From Boswellia sacra (Eukaryota > Streptophyta > Magnoliopsida > Sapindales > Burseraceae): a stretch of 64,000 nt of DNA. The stretch covers positions 1-64,000 of the forward strand of contig SNVD02014002.1 in assembly GCA_013180625.2 (NCBI GenBank), given 5' to 3'. Shown one piece after another: positions 20,037-33,329 of the stretch; within the stretch, counting starts at the first letter, position 1; each line of letters begins with the position of its first letter. The notes under the pieces are model-generated. The model was not told the DNA's origin, did not search any database, and saw only the letters and a program-made list of their open reading frames with translations. The translations under genes were made by a program, and so were the position numbers.

Positions 20037-22870
20037 CTACTTGCTATTTAGGCAGTGATTCAAGTGAGAGTTGGTTAATTGACAGTGGTTGCACTAACCA
20101 TATGACACATGACAAGGAGCTGTTTAAAGAGTTAAGAAGCATGGACACGTCAAAGATCAAAATTGGCAATGGAAACATATAGCAGTCAAGGGAAAAAGCA
20201 CCATTACAATTACAAGTTGTTTAGGTACAAAACTTATCTCTAATCTTCTCTATGTTCAAGAAATTGACCAAAATCTGTTGAATGTTAGTCAGTTGATAGA
20301 GAAATGCTTCAAAGTACATTTTGAAGACAAATACTGCCTAATAAAGGATGCATCTGATCAAGAGATGTTCAAGGTCAAGATGAGAGGAAAAAGCTTTACA
20401 CTTGATCTATTAGAGGAGGAGCAAGTTGCGTTTCCTACCAAGGAAAGTGTCACAAAGTTATGGCATAAGAGGCTCAGTCATTATAATCATCAAGGACTAC
20501 TACTGCTTCAAACAAAGCAATTAGTGAGGGATTTACCTATTTTAGAAGATCATCTTCCTCATTGCCAAGCATGTCAATATGGAAAGAAACACAAACAACC
20601 ATTTCCAAAAATAGCTTGGAGAGCAACACAGAAGCTTCAATTGATCCACACTGATTTATCAAGACCAAAAAGAACACCCTCTCTCAAAGTTAGCCTTTAC
20701 TATATTGCCTTCATTGAGGATTTTACAAGATTATGCTAGATTTTTTTTCTTAAAATTCAAGTCAGAAGTGGCTGGATGTTTTGGAAGTTCAAGAAAATGG
20801 TGGAAAACCGAAGTAGCTACGACATCCAATTTCTACGGTTAGATAATGGACAAGAATACAGCTTAGAAGAATTCAATTTATTTTGTGAGGAAACAAGCAT
20901 AGAACACCAGCTTATTGCTCCTTACGCTTCCCAACAAAATGGAGTTAGTGAAAGAAGAAATAGATACATATTGGAAATGACAAAATGCATGTTACACGAG
21001 AAAAACTTACTAAAGCAATTCTAGGCTGAGGCGGCAAATGCATCTGTTTTTCTTCAGAACCGGCTTCCCATAAAGGTAGTAAAGAATCATACACCATTCG
21101 AAGCTTGGTATGGATATAAACCATCTTTAAACTTTAACTAGACAAGAAGGCAGTATAAGGCATCTTCAACTAGACAGGAAAGTTTTTCAGCCACAAACGG
21201 GAAATATTATCATAAGCAGAGATGCACACTTTGTGGAACATAAAGAATGGAATTGGAGGACTTTAAAGGACTCAAATCAACTAAACCTAAACTTTCCTGT
21301 TAGACATGTCAAGGGCAAAGAAATGAAGATTGGCAAAATGAGATGGTGGATAACATTCCAGTCAAAGGCACTAGATTGCTTTCTTATGTTTATCAAAGAT
21401 GTAACATTGCAGTTTGTGAGCCTGCAGGTTTTGAAGAAGCAAAACTTGATCGAAACTAGATTGTTGCAATGAAGGAGGAGCTATAAATGATCGAGAAAAA
21501 CAAGACAGGGCATCTTGTTGATAGATAGAAAAGTCATTGAAGTGAAATAGGTGTTCAGAACCAAGCTCAATGCTGATGGCTCCATCAACAAGCACAAAGC
21601 AAGGCTTGTGGTTAAAGGCTATGCTCAAATTTTTGGAATGGACTACTCAAACACATTTGCACCCTACTTGCTGTTGCAGCACAAAAGGGCTAGAAAGTGT
21701 ACCAGTTGGATGTTAAATCTGCATTTCTAAACAGTTTCTTGCAAGAAGAAATCTATGTTGAACAACCCGAAGGTTTTGTGAAGAAAAGGAAGAAGACAAA
21801 GTTTATCTCCTCAAGAAGGCTCTCTATGGATTGAAGCAAGCTCCAAGAGCCTGGTATAGCAGAATTGATAATCATATGCTAAGTTTAGGGTTTGTTAAAA
21901 GCCTATCTGAGTCCACTCTTTACGTCAAGCACTATGAGGGTAATATTCTTGTTATTTCTTTTTATGTTGATGATCTTTTGGTGACTGGAAATAATGCAGC
22001 TTTGATTGATGGATTTAAGCATTGATGACTTATTTTCTCATAATGAAGATCAAGCAAAGTCAAGATGAAGTTTTCATTTGTCAAAAGAAGTATACAAAGG
22101 AAATTCTCAAGAAGTTTCATGTGGAAGATTGCAAGTCAATGAGCACTCCTATGAATTAAAAGAAAAAGTTGAGCAAGGAAAATGGAATCAAAAAAGTGGA
22201 TGAGGCACACTTTAGAAGTTTAATTGGGTGCCTAATGTATCTCACAACAACAAGACCTGACATCTTGATTGCTGTGAGTATTTTATCTCGGTTCATGCAT
22301 TGTGCAAGTGAAATACACTTGAAGGCTACTAAGAAGGTGGTTAGATACATCAAAGGCACACTCAACTTTGGCATCAAGTTCAAGATAAACAAGGAGTTCA
22401 AGTTGTTTGGTTTCTCTGATAGTGAGTCGGCAGGATCTATTGATGACATGAAAAGTACCTCAAAGTACTAATTTAGTTTTGGATCAAGAGTATTTTCATG
22501 GATTCAAAAAAAAAACAAGAAACAGTAGCTGAGCATCTACAGCTGAAGTAGAGTTTGTTACAACAACAGCTGCTGTAAATCAAGCTTTGTAACTGAGGAA
22601 GATATTGAGTGATCTTCATTTTGAGCAAAAAGAAGACGCTAAGATCTTTGCTGATAATCAAGCTGCAATAGCTATTTCATACAATCCAATTTTTCATGGT
22701 AAAACTAAACATTTCAACATCAAGCTGTTTTTCTTGAGGGAAATGTAGAAGGATGGTGCTATAACTCTTGTTTATTGCAAAACTGAAGAGCAAATACCTA
22801 ATGTTTTCACTAAACCCTTACTAGTTAGCAAGTTCGAGTTCTTGAGAATGAAACTTGGTGTTTGCAGTCT
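20037..22870 (+). pseudogene. copia-A pol (protease, integrase, RT, RNase H)
   Basis: Protease active site WLIDSGCTNHMTHD (near 20070); GAG-pre-integrase LWHKRLSHYNHQGL; integrase core with HTDL, RLDNGQEYS and the glutamate in NGVSERRNR; RT with [13 protein letters not shown] and the catalytic [10 protein letters not shown]; RNase H end with GFSDSESAGSIDD and later FADNQAAI-like and FTKPL-like words. The frame is broken at more than ten places, and the segment 21120-21230 looks scrambled, suggesting an internal rearrangement. Confidence 0.88.
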
Positions 22871-22883
22871 CTAAAGCAAGGAG

Positions 22884-24619
22884 TGTTAGCTATTGTGCTT
22901 AGGACTGCTGCCACATTTGCAGAATGTTTTCTTTTTGTTCTGTTTTTAATATTTCAAAGTTTGATTCCTAGTTTCCTGATAGGTGTCTATTTATGTATTA
23001 CTTTTATATCAATTCGTCCATGTTTCTTTGCTATATTCCTTGGTATTTTTATGTTTTTGTGTGGTTTTGATGTTTGTAGGAGTTTTGGAGCAACTTGCAC
23101 AAAAATGGAGTAAAACCCTTCATTTTCACCTCTGCTAGTCAGTGATCTTCTCGGATTTAATTGTATTGATATACAATGAACCCGATGACATGTTATATAC
23201 CGTTGGAAAGCTCTCGAAGTCTATTTTCTGGAGAAATTTACGGTTTATAAATCCATTCAGTGTACCAAAAGTTGTAATCAAAACAGTGTGAGATGTATAG
23301 AAATATAATTCCACAAGTCACTGTAGCATGTATAATACGGGGCACTGTAGCAAGTCACTGTAGCAGAGTATTTAAACACATTTTAGGGTTTTATTTTCAT
23401 AACTTGAAGAGGGGAGAACGTGGAGGAGGCTGCATCTTTGGATTTCTCTCATCTCTTGGAGTTCTTGAAGGAGATTGAAGGCTTGGAAAGAGGAAGAACT
23501 ACAAATCCTAAGAGATTTCATCAAATTTGCTAAGTTTTCCCTTTCCCTTTCATTTTCTGGAATGTCTCCATATTGTATTGTATTTGTATTCTATCTGAAT
23601 ATGTGTAACTAAATCTGAATTGGTTGAGGGTGATTTCAAAGCCCTTGATATGGTTTTTATGAATTGATTGTGCAAGGAATTGTTATCCAATTCTCTAATT
23701 GAAGTTGCTTGTATTTTCCCATGTTTAATGCTTATGATTGCTTGCTGGATTGTATTTGGGTGGCCAACTGAATATAATCTGGATATTGTCTATTGCTAGA
23801 CTAGAAATCTTGATCCGTAATTGTCTTGAATTTCTAATCATTAGTAGCAAAATTGTGATCAGAGATTGCAATTGGAGAATACAACCTAAGTTAAATAATC
23901 CGAGCTTGTGTGTTTATTGCTTAGATCAACCTATCTTTCTTATCGTAATGCATCCATTGAATTAAATTTAAAGAGCTTGTTCTAGGTTGTTTAATGGATA
24001 GAGATTAAATAAAGAGCCTGTTTTATTTAACAACAAAGTAAGGAAAGATTGGGATAACAGAGCTTGTTGTTATCTACGGTTGATAACTTCAATGCTGTAA
24101 TTGGATGACAATTCTACAATTAATTCGCAAATCCATATCTTGTGGTAGAGAATGATCCCTTAACCAGCTTTCTCCCATTGATTTTTCATTCAAATTTTCT
24201 TTCTGTTTTGTTATTCTTTACTTGCATTCTTATTTCATTTAGTAAAGCATTCAACAAAAATCCCCCCATGTTTAGTTTATTGTTGCTGGAAATAACAAAT
24301 TCAATTAGAATCAATCCTCGTGGGAACGATATCTTACTTATCACTTTATTACTTGTGCGACTAGTATACTTGCTAGTTTCTAACGCATCATTTCCAGAAG
24401 GCTATTAATGTTCTGTTTTTATGTATTTAATCATGGCCTAATTGTAAGACATGATCTTAGTGGTTAGTTATTTTTAAGTCCTTAAATGTAAGTACTGAAT
24501 TCAAAGAGTTAGATCTCTCTCTTCTTTGACACAATCTCCAATGTTCTTTATTTAAAAACTTTTATTCCTTCCTTCAAAGTCGTCTTTGTTTTTCTATTGT
24601 AACTTTACAAATAACAACA
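22884..24619 (+). repeat. 3' LTR of copia-A, split by a solo LTR
   Basis: The parts are 22884-22976 and 24396-24619 (plus one copy of TTTCC). They join to match 18673-18993. Confidence 0.92.
22977..24390 (+). mobile_element. Solo LTR of the Athila-1 family
   Basis: 1414 bp from TGATAGGTGTC to TAACGCATCA, matching 10079-11488 over its whole length. The 5-bp duplication TTTCC is exact at 22972-22976 and 24391-24395, so it arose by a normal insertion followed by LTR-LTR recombination. It is the youngest layer in this nest. Confidence 0.95.
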
Positions 24620-25872
24620 CATATGAGGATCAACAGTAACTCGATTGCTTCGACTGTCTACATCCATTGGAATGCTAGCTTTCATAGTGGAGATATAGCT
24701 GATGTGCAGATCACCTATCGAGAGACAAATAATTCTCAGAAGGATACTAGTTTGTCTTACATAATTAATCTAAAAAGGATTCTACCCGAGTTAGTGCTTG
24801 TTGGATTTTCAGCTGCAACAAGCGAACATGTGGAGCGTCATACACTTGAATCATGGGAGTTCAGTTCAAGTTTGGATATAAAGGAGAAACATAAAGTAGA
24901 TGCAAGAAAGATGAGAACAATAGTTATGGTAACAATTCTCCTGGGTTTTTTTGATAATTTGAGTGAAAAGGGAATTATTGGTAACATTTCTACCAAGGTG
25001 GAGGCAAATGAAACGAAAATCTTTAAAGTAAATGAACTTAACCTTGAGTAATAATGTTAAACATGCCAAAGATGTAGGACCGAGAAGATTTTCACACAAG
25101 GATTTTTCTTTTGCCACCAACAAAATTTTCAGATGAGGGAAAGTAGGGCGAAGGAGGATTTGTGTTGTTTACGAGGGTTACTTAATTGGTTTAGATATGG
25201 CTGTCACTATGAAAAAAAATCAAGAGGTTCCAAACAAGGGGAAAAATAGTACATAAGGTTAAGACTAGTAGCCAGTTGAGGCATCCGAATCTTGTGCAAC
25301 TTATAGGTTGGTGCCATGAAAAAGGTGAATTCATACTTGTCTATGAGTTCATGACAAATAGGAGCCTAGATTCTCCCTCTTTGTTAATAAAAGTCCTCTC
25401 ACATGGACTGCAAGGTACAATATATCTCATGGTTTGGCATCTGCTTTGCTCTATCTACACCAAGAGTGGAAAATATGTGTACTGCATTGGGATATCAAAT
25501 CAAGTAACATATTATTAGATTCTGATTTAATGTAAAGTTAGGTGACTTTGGGTTGGTACGATTCATGCATCACAAGTTAGGTCATCTTAGGACAACCGGG
25601 TTGGCTGGAACTGTTGACTATTTGGCTTTTGAGTACATAAGCACTAGTAGGGCTAGTAAAGAGTCGGATGTATTTGGCTTTGGAGTGTTTGCCTTAGAAA
25701 TTGCTGCTGCAAGAAATTCAACAGATTATATGAAGGAAAATTCTGAAATTGGATTGGTAGAGTGAGCTTGGGATCTTTACAGAAATGGAAAGCTTCTCTT
25801 GGGTGCAAATGAGAGACTAAATGTGAATTTTGATTAGCAACAAGTGGAGTGTTTGATGATTGTTGGACTATG
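24620..25872 (+). pseudogene. L-type lectin receptor-like kinase, piece 2 (lectin end, hinge, kinase)
   Basis: It begins in the lectin domain (MRINSNSIASTVYIHWNASF, HSGDIADVQITYRE, VLVGFSAATSEHVERHTLESW), passes a weak hydrophobic stretch (RTIVMVTILLGFF) that should be the membrane span, then enters the kinase: FSHKDFSFATNK, LRHPNLVQLIGWCHEKGEF, LVYEFMTNRSLD, HWDIKSSNILLD in place of HRD, DFGLVRF, TTGLAGTVDYLA, SDVFGFGVFALEI. The glycine loop is scrambled, the HRD arginine is W, and several stops interrupt it. Ends at ...MIVGL followed by TATG, where Athila-2 entered. Confidence 0.92.
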
Positions 25873-25877
25873 ACGTA

Positions 25878-27260
25878 TGATGAACACTTAAATATATATG
25901 TTTAATAAGAGTTTAGGTCATTATATTGCATTAATAGTGTCATTAAATTCCTCAACTTAAGCATATTTATAGTCTTTACATCCTTTGAATTAACTTTCCC
26001 TTAATTTCAGTTTTGATGTAGGTTTGGTTAAAATGGGCATAACTTTCTGTTTATAGATCAGAATGGTGCAAATGTTAATTTTTTAGAAAGCTGATTAAAT
26101 TATCTACAAGATTGTATTTCACAAGCATCATCAAATTTGGGCTCTTATTGGACCAAAATGTGATTGAAGTGAACCCATCTGTAGTTTCAGCCAAGCCTGA
26201 CCATGCCTCAGTATTTTGACCATATCTCTCAAAATACGTATCTAAATCATATGAATCAAGATGTTTTAGAAATGTGAGAGAAATATCTATGACTTTCATG
26301 AAGACATGTATTAAAATTTTCAATAATTCAATATCAAAATCGGTGGTCAAAGTCGGTTCACCTTATTACCCCAATTGTCAAAGTTGGTGCATCTAATATT
26401 TGATAATTATTCATTTATAATTTGACAAGTTTACCTCTGAATGTATCTATAAATAGAGATGCCTTGTGACCCATTAGGACATCTTGGCCTTGGCTGGGAT
26501 CTCTTGTTATTGTGATTTTCTCTCTTGTGTTTTAATATTATTAATGAATTTCCTTTTCCTTACAATTTGTTTTCTTTCATTTATAATGTCTTTCTAATTT
26601 CTCTCTTGCTAAGGTGAACGGGTGAAACCTTTGGTATGAGAATAAGGATTTTTTTAATCCTTTGATATGTGCTTAATAATCATAATCTTGTGTTGTTTAT
26701 TTTATATGATTTATATTTATTTTCTTAATCAATCTTGAAACCACTCGTAAAGTGGAGGTCTTGATCCATTGTCGACAATCCTTGGCACATCAAATGCTTG
26801 GATCCTTTCTAGATATCGTATGGTTCTTCCTTACCAACACGAATATAGTTAGGCACCTTGATTTGTTGTAGACATATGGTGATTAGCACATTGGATGCTT
26901 GAACCCATTTACAACAAGTGGTATAAATATTGGTAACGAAACAAATATAATTCATATAACTAAAATGGGCTACTCATCCTTATTTGATATATCAAAAGTG
27001 GATCCCCTAACCTTAGCTTTCATTATTATTGTGTTAATTTCTCTTGTATTTTAATTTTTCTCATTTATTGTTTATGAACTTGTTCTTTACTTATATTTGT
27101 TGATATTATCTTGCCATTTTATTGAATTATCCATATCATATTTGCTTACTTTATAGTTTGTAGCGCTAAAACTCCTTCCTCGTGGATCAACCCCAGTCTT
27201 ACTGGGTTTATTACTTCAACACTCCTATACCTAGGAGACAATCCTTTTTGGGAGATGTCA
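25878..27260 (+). repeat. 5' LTR of Athila-2
   Basis: 1383 bp from TGATGAACACTTAAAT to GGGAGATGTCA. A good TATA box TATAAATA lies at 26448-26455, repeated at 36211-36218 in the 3' LTR. Confidence 0.94.
26448..26455 (+). promoter_or_regulatory. TATA box in Athila-2 LTR
   Basis: TATAAATA within CTATAAATAGAGATGCC, the classic plant core-promoter form. Transcription would start about 30 bases downstream (inference). Confidence 0.7.
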
Positions 27261-27266
27261 AGTTTT

Positions 27267-27284
27267 TGGCGCTATTACCGGGGA
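27267..27284 (+). promoter_or_regulatory. Primer binding site of Athila-2
   Basis: TGGCGCTATTACCGGGGA, seven bases after the LTR. It differs from the Athila-1 site at three positions, so the site is decayed or uses another tRNA. Confidence 0.75.
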
Positions 27285-27462
27285 AGGTAAACATTGGCGT
27301 GCAAAATTGTGAGTATTCTCTTTTCTTATTTTAGATCTTAATTTTTTTCTTTGTCGTGTGTTCATCTTTTCTTCTCTTTTCTTTTCTCTTTCTTGCATGA
27401 AAATTTGGTCATGAACATCTAGTGGTAGACTTGTTAGAAAAACATCATCTTCCTTAGAAAAC

Positions 27463-28505
27463 ATGGCCGACAATCTAGTGGAAAGGTTCACGGATGAAGG
27501 GGACAACTGTTCCCAACAAAATAATCAAAACCAACCAAGAACCCTCAGAGATTACATGAATCCGGTAAGGACTAGTGCACCATCTTGTGTAGTTTCTCCT
27601 CTCGATTCAATCCATTTCAATTTCGAACCAAGTTTTGTTCGACTTCTACCCACCTTTCATGGCCTTGATATGGAGAACTCATATTCGCACTTAAAAAATC
27701 TTTGAAGAGGTGTGTAACTCCTACAGTGACCCAAATTGTAGCATAAACACCATTAGATTAAAGCTTTTTCTTTTTTCTTTAAAAGATAAAGCTAGAATAT
27801 GGCTACAAAATTTGAGGTCGAATTCCATCAGTTCATGGGATGAGATGAAACAACAATTTTTGAAAAAAAATTTTCCTACCCATAGAACAAATTCTCTTAA
27901 AAGACAAATTTCTAATTTCACTCAAAAATAAGGGGAAACTCTTTACCAATGTTGGGATAGGTATAAGGAACTACTTAACACCTGTCCTCACCATGGTTTT
28001 GAAACTTGGAGAATAGTTGCACACTTCTATGAAGGTTAACACATCAAGATAGGCAACTAGTGGAGTTAATGTGTAATGGAGAATTTGGAGATAAAGACCC
28101 TGAGGAAGCAATTGACTACTTAGATTCCTTGACAGACAAAGCTCAAAATTGAGACACTACTGGCACCTATGAGGTACCAAGTAAGGCCCTAACCTTGACA
28201 TCCATTAGAGGCATTCACAACCTTAGGGAAGACCTTGAACTTCAAGCCAAATATGCATCCCTAGCTAGAAAAGTCGAGGCTTTAATGAAAAAGAGTGGTC
28301 AATTGAATTATATTCAAGAAATTGTCTGTCACATTTGTAATGATAATAACCATTCTACTGAAGATTGCCCAACTTTTCCTGCCTTTAGGGAATGTCTCCA
28401 TGAACAAGCCAATGCATTGAATACTTTCAAAAGGCCAAATCACAATCCATACTCACAAACCTACATGCATGTGCTCCTCCTCCTAGGAATTACCTTGAAG
28501 AAACA
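27463..28505 (+). pseudogene. Athila-2 gag
   Basis: It starts with MADNLVERF and shows the Athila gag N-terminus RTLRDYMNPVRTSAPSC, LLPTFHGLDMENSYSHLKNL, the capsid-like core LKDKARIWLQNL, SWDEMKQQFLKKNFP, then YKELLNTCPHHGFE, and a zinc knuckle CHICNDNNHSTEDC. Two frameshifts and several stops break it, at 27702 and around 27930-28190. It keeps the core that Athila-1 has lost. Confidence 0.88.
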
Positions 28506-30218
28506 TTGCATTCATTCATTACAAAGCAAGAGACTTTCAATAGTCAAACTACTCAAACATTAGCAAATTTATCAGACACTCTTGTAAAATTTGCATCTAC
28601 ATTTAGCATCCAAGAGAGAGAAAAATTTCCTTCTCAAACATTGCAAAACCCCAAAGATCAATCTAACTCAAATGCAGGGAGTTCAAGTAACCATTATTTT
28701 AACCAAGCTAAATCAGTCATGACCCTTTGCAATGGTAAGATTGTTGAAAAACACATTTCTAACCCTTATGAGAATGAAGAAGAATCGATCTCTAAAGGGC
28801 AAGAAGAGGTTGTCAAACCAACACCTAGCGAAGAAACCAAATCCTCATCGGTGCCTCCATTTCCTCAAGCATTAACCACACAAAAGAAGCCAACTCACAA
28901 TTCTGAAATCTTTGAAATTTTCAAGCAGATGAAGGTCAACATTCTCTTGCTAGATGTGATCAAACAGGTACCTTATTATGCAAAATTTTTGAAAGACTTA
29001 TGCAATGTGAAAAGGAAATTAAATGTAAAAAAGAAGGCTTTCCTAGTCGAGCAAGTAAGTGCGATTCTTCAAAACAATAATACAGTGAAATATAAGGATC
29101 CAGGTTGTCCTACAATTTCATGTGTTATTGGAGACCATAAAATTGAACAAGCTTTACTTGATCTTGGTGCTAGTGTGAATTTGCTTCCATACTCGGTTTT
29201 TCAGAAACTCAATCTAGGTGAGTTAAAACCGACTTCTGTGACTCTTTTGCTTGCTGATAGATAAATTAAAGTGCCAAGAGGAGTAGTAAAAGATGTTTTA
29301 GTTCAAGTTGATAAATTCATTTATCCAGTGGATTTTATCGTCTTGGACACACAACCAGTGGAAGTATGTAATCCAATTCCTGTTATTGTAGGGCGTCCAT
29401 TTCTAGCTACGTCTAATACTTTGATTACTTGCAGGAATAGAGTCATAAAGCTATCATTTGGGATGACATTAGAACTTAATGTTTTTAATATGTGCAAACA
29501 ACCACATGAAGAAGAAGATGAAATTGAGGAGGCCAATATAATTGAAACTATTGTGGAAGACCATATCCAAAAAGGAAGTTCTTCTGACCCTTTGAAAACC
29601 TGTTTAGTCAATTCATTAGAATCAAGTACGGAACTAGAGCCTGATCTTTTTTATATATGTTCTTTACTGGATTGTGCACAGGTGATGGAAAAAGGCTCAA
29701 AACCAAGATTCAAAGAATTGGGGCAAATGAATGAGAGCAAGGAAGAGGAAGCTCCCAAGTTAGAATTGAAGCCCTTACCTGAAGGACTGAAATATGCATA
29801 TCTTGGGGAGAATCAGACATATTCGGTAGTAATTTCTTCATCCTTCATAAGCAAGCAACAAGATAAGTTGATACACCTACTTAAAAGGCATAAAAATGCA
29901 ATCGGATGGACTTTGAAAGATATAAAAAGCATTAACCCTTTAATTTGCACACATAGAATGCATTTAGAGGAAAATGCTAAATCATCCCAACAACCTCAAA
30001 GAAGATTGAATCCATATATGAAAGAGGTTATTAGGGTTGAAGTTCTTAAACTACTTGATGTGGGAATTATCTACTCTATTTTTAATAGCAAGTGGGTAAG
30101 CCCTACACAAGTAGTACCTAAGAAATCTGGCATTACAGTATTTAAAAATGAGAAAGGTGAATTATTGCTAACTCGAGTCTCATCTAGTTGGAGGATGTGC
30201 ATTGATTATAGAAATTAA
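28506..30218 (+). pseudogene. Athila-2 pol: linker, protease, RT N-terminus
   Basis: QTTQTLANLSDTLVKFAS is the gag-pol linker; ILLLDVIKQVPYYAKFLKDLC leads into the protease active site ALLDLGASVNLLPYSV. A TAA at 29262 interrupts; the frame resumes with PRGVVKDVLVQVDKF, VIVGRPFLATSNTLI, then SSQQPQRRLNPYMKEVIRVE, SKWVSPTQVVPKKSG and WRMCIDYRN of RT. Only a few stops occur over 1.7 kb, so this copy is younger or better kept than Athila-1. Confidence 0.9.
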
Positions 30219-32651
30219 ATGCTGTCACAAAAAAAGATCATTTTCCCTTACCTTTCCTTTATCAAATTCTAGAAAGAGTAGCAGGGTACCCTTACTACTG
30301 CTTTCTTGATGGATATTCAGGCTATTATCAAATTCCTATTGCATTTGAAGACCAAGAAAAGACCACATTCACATGCCCCTTCGGCACTTTTGCATTTAGG
30401 AGAATGCCTTTTGGACTTTGTAATGCTCCAGCTACTTTTCAAAGATGCATGTTAAGCATTTTTAGTGACATGATTGAGCATTGTTTAGAAGTTTTCATGG
30501 ATGATTTAACTATCTTTGGAAACTCTTTTGATAATTGTCTTGAAAACTTGAAAAAAGTCATAAAAAGGTGTGAAGAAAAAGGTCTTATTTTGAATTAGAA
30601 AAAATGTCATTATATGGTCACTTCAAGAATTGTCTTAGGTCATGTGGTATCTTCTAAGGGAATTGAAGTGGACAAAGTAAAAGTGGAATTAATTTCCCAT
30701 TTGCCTCCACTAAAAATAGTCAAAGAGGTTCGTTCATTCTTAGGACATGCTGGATTTTATAGAAGGTTCATAAGAAATTTCAGTGCTATATCTAAACCTC
30801 TTTGTAACCCTTAATAAAAAACACCTCTTTTGAATAGACTCAAGAATGTCAAAATGCCTTTGATAAGTTAATTGGACTTTTAACAACTGCTCCAATTATG
30901 CAATCTCCCGATTGGTCCTTGCCTTTTGAGTTGATGTGTGATGCAAGTGATTATGCTATTGGTGTTGTCTTAGGACAAAGAAAAGAAGGCAAGCCTTATT
31001 TGATATACTTATGCAAGTAGGACTTTAAATGATGCACAAATGAATTACACAACAACTAAAAAAGAACTACTTGCAGTAGTATTTGCATTGGATAAATTTT
31101 GATCTTATTTAATTGGTTCTCCAATAATTGTTTACACTAACCATGCAGCTGTGAGATATTTAATGTCTAAACAGGATGCAAAATCTAGATTGATACGGTG
31201 GATCTTATTGTTCCAAGAATTCAACATCATAATAAAGGATAAGAAAGGAGCCGAAAATGTCGTTGTAGACCATTTGTCAAGATTAACAATAGAGACATTA
31301 ATTAAAACTTCACCTATCAATGATTCTTTTCCTGATGAATTTTTATTTTTCGTTGCTGCTGTACCTTGGTTTGTTAACATTGTAAATTTTCTTGCAACAG
31401 GAAAAATGTCACCTCATTGGAATGCTCAAGACAAAAGAAAGTTTTTGATTGCGGTGAAAAATTTTTATTAGGATGACTCCTATCTGTTCAAATATTGTCT
31501 TGATCAAATCATTAGAAGATGCATACCCGACAATGAGGTAAGTAGTGTCATTAATTTTTATCATTCTGAAGCATGTGGAGGACATTTTTCATCTAAAAAA
31601 ACAGCTGCTAAAATCTTGCAATGTGGATTTTATTGGCCCACCTTATTTAAGGATGCACATATATTTTGCAAAACTTGTGAAAATTGTCAAAAATTGGGAT
31701 CCATTTCAAAACGAAACATGATGCCTTTGAAGCCCATTCTTGTTGTTGAAATCTTTGACTGTTGGGGTATTGATTTTATGGGACATTTTCCACCATCATT
31801 TAGTTTTGTGTACATTCTTGTTGCAGTAGACTTTGTTTCAAAATGGTTCGAGGCAATTCCATGTCGAAACAATGATCACAAAACAGTTATCAAATTCTTG
31901 AAAGAGAATATCTTCTGTAGATTTGGAATTCCTCGAGCCATTATTAGTGATGGGGGTACACATTTTTGTAACAAACCATTTGAAACTTTAATGAAGAAAT
32001 ATGGAATAACCCATAAAATTTCTACACCTTATCACCCGCAAACAAGTGGACAAGTTGAATTAGCTAATAGGGAGATAAAACAGATCTTAGAAAAAACGGT
32101 TAACCCAAACCGTAAAGATTGGTCTTTAAGACTTAATGATGCACTTTGGGCTTACCGAACTGCTTTTCAAAACATCATTGGGAATGTCTCCTTATAGATT
32201 AGTTTATGGAAAACCTTGTCACTTACCTGTGGAAATTGAGCATAAAGCTTATTAGGCCATTAAAACATTTAACACAAACTTGAATGATGCTTGCAAGTTA
32301 TGTAAACTCCAACTGAGTGAACTTGAAGAAATCAGGAATGAGGCTTATGATAATTCTAAAATCTACAAAGAAAAAATGAAGGTTTTTCATGACAAATTCA
32401 TTGTTAAAAAATTTTTTGAACCTTCAAAAAAAGTTATTTTGTATGATTTAATATTGCACTTGTTTCCTGGTAAACTTCGGTCTCGTTGGACTGGACCTTT
32501 CATTGTTAAAAATGTTTTCCCTTATGGAGTAGTTGAAATTGAAAACCCAAAGAATGTTAATGTGTTTAAAGTTAATAGACAACGGTTAAAACCATTCTTT
32601 GAAAATTTTGACCAAAATGAAGAGTCCATTGCTTTAATCGATCCTTTTTAA
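30219..32651 (+). pseudogene. Athila-2 pol: RT, RNase H, integrase
   Basis: RT: MPFGLCNAPATFQRCMLSIF and the catalytic FMDDLTIFG, both aspartates present; LGHAGFYRRFI. RNase H: KKELLAVVFALDKF, then [20 protein letters not shown] and VVDHLSRL. Integrase: [46 protein letters not shown] and HPQTSGQVE (DDE complete). The C-terminal block LRSRWTGPFIVKNVFPYGVV ends FKVNRQRLKPFFENF with a stop at 32649. About eight stops or frame changes separate the pieces. Confidence 0.92.
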
Positions 32652-32781
32652 GGATTGATTTTTCCCGGTCAAGTGGCGGATATGGTACTCCGTGACTTTT
32701 AAAGTCGATTTTTTAGTTCCCGAAAAACTGTTGCTCACCTTGTATTCATTTTCTTTTCTTCTTTCTCATTTTTTTTTTCAC

Positions 32782-33329
32782 ATGGATACCATTCTCTCAA
32801 AACTGTACAAACATTTTCCCTCTTTTCCTCAAAATGATTTGCTTAAAATTTACAAAGCTCGCACAACAAGACTAAGGACGTTGATGTGCAATAGCATTCT
32901 TGCTGATTTAAGATGGTTAATTGAAGCCAAGGTTCGATTTTCTTATGAGTTTTCAGATAATCTTGTTTCTCATATGCCAGGTTTGGAAAAAAGCTCTTAC
33001 GCCAAAAAGCGAAGAGCGAAAAGGTTACAAGTTTGTCACAGATGTGCAAGATGGACTTGTAACCAGCATTGCCGCTCCTTGGGATATTTGTCTAATAATC
33101 GAGAGGATAAACTATAGTTTATCAAGAATAGACTGAGTAGGGAGTCTTTGGATGAATCCGAGTGACTCTTGAGACGCATTCTTGTGAACTTGTGCAGCGT
33201 GAAATTTTGAAATTGTGGACACAATTCCGAGATGAGCAGGAATGTTATAGTCTTGAGAATCTGACTCAAAACGACCCTATTTGCCAATTTGTAAGAAAAC
33301 TGGATGGGAAGCATATCCCCAACTCATAG
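32782..33329 (+). pseudogene. Extra ORF 1 of Athila-2: basic zinc-finger protein resembling carlavirus cysteine-rich protein
   Basis: An ATG at 32782 begins MDTILSKLYKHFPSFPQN, and the frame stays open through RWLIEAKVRFSYEF, the basic patch AKKRRAKRLQ and the cluster C-x2-C-x4-C-x3-C (in CHRCARWTCNQHC), to a TAG at 33115. Homology to the Athila-1 copy continues after it, with one further indel near 33165, to a shared stop at 33327. The first 111 codons are unbroken, so this copy gives the reference N-terminus. The upstream frame is open to 32692, but ATG 32782 matches the Athila-1 start. The basic motif placed just before a compact finger suggests nucleic-acid binding; kinship with carlavirus proteins is a by-eye idea. 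Confidence 0.75.

Larger units (their letters stand above)
18673..24619 (+). mobile_element. Ty1/copia retrotransposon (copia-A) inside the lectin kinase pseudogene
   Basis: The LTRs are 18673-18993 and 22884-24619 (the latter interrupted by a solo LTR at 22977-24390). The target duplication CATAT is exact at 18668-18672 and 24620-24624. A primer site TGGTATCAGAGCC follows the 5' LTR. Domain order is gag, protease, integrase, RT, RNase H, as in copia. Many stops make it inactive. Removing it with one CATAT restores the receptor frame (EH-MRINSNSIAS). Confidence 0.94.
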
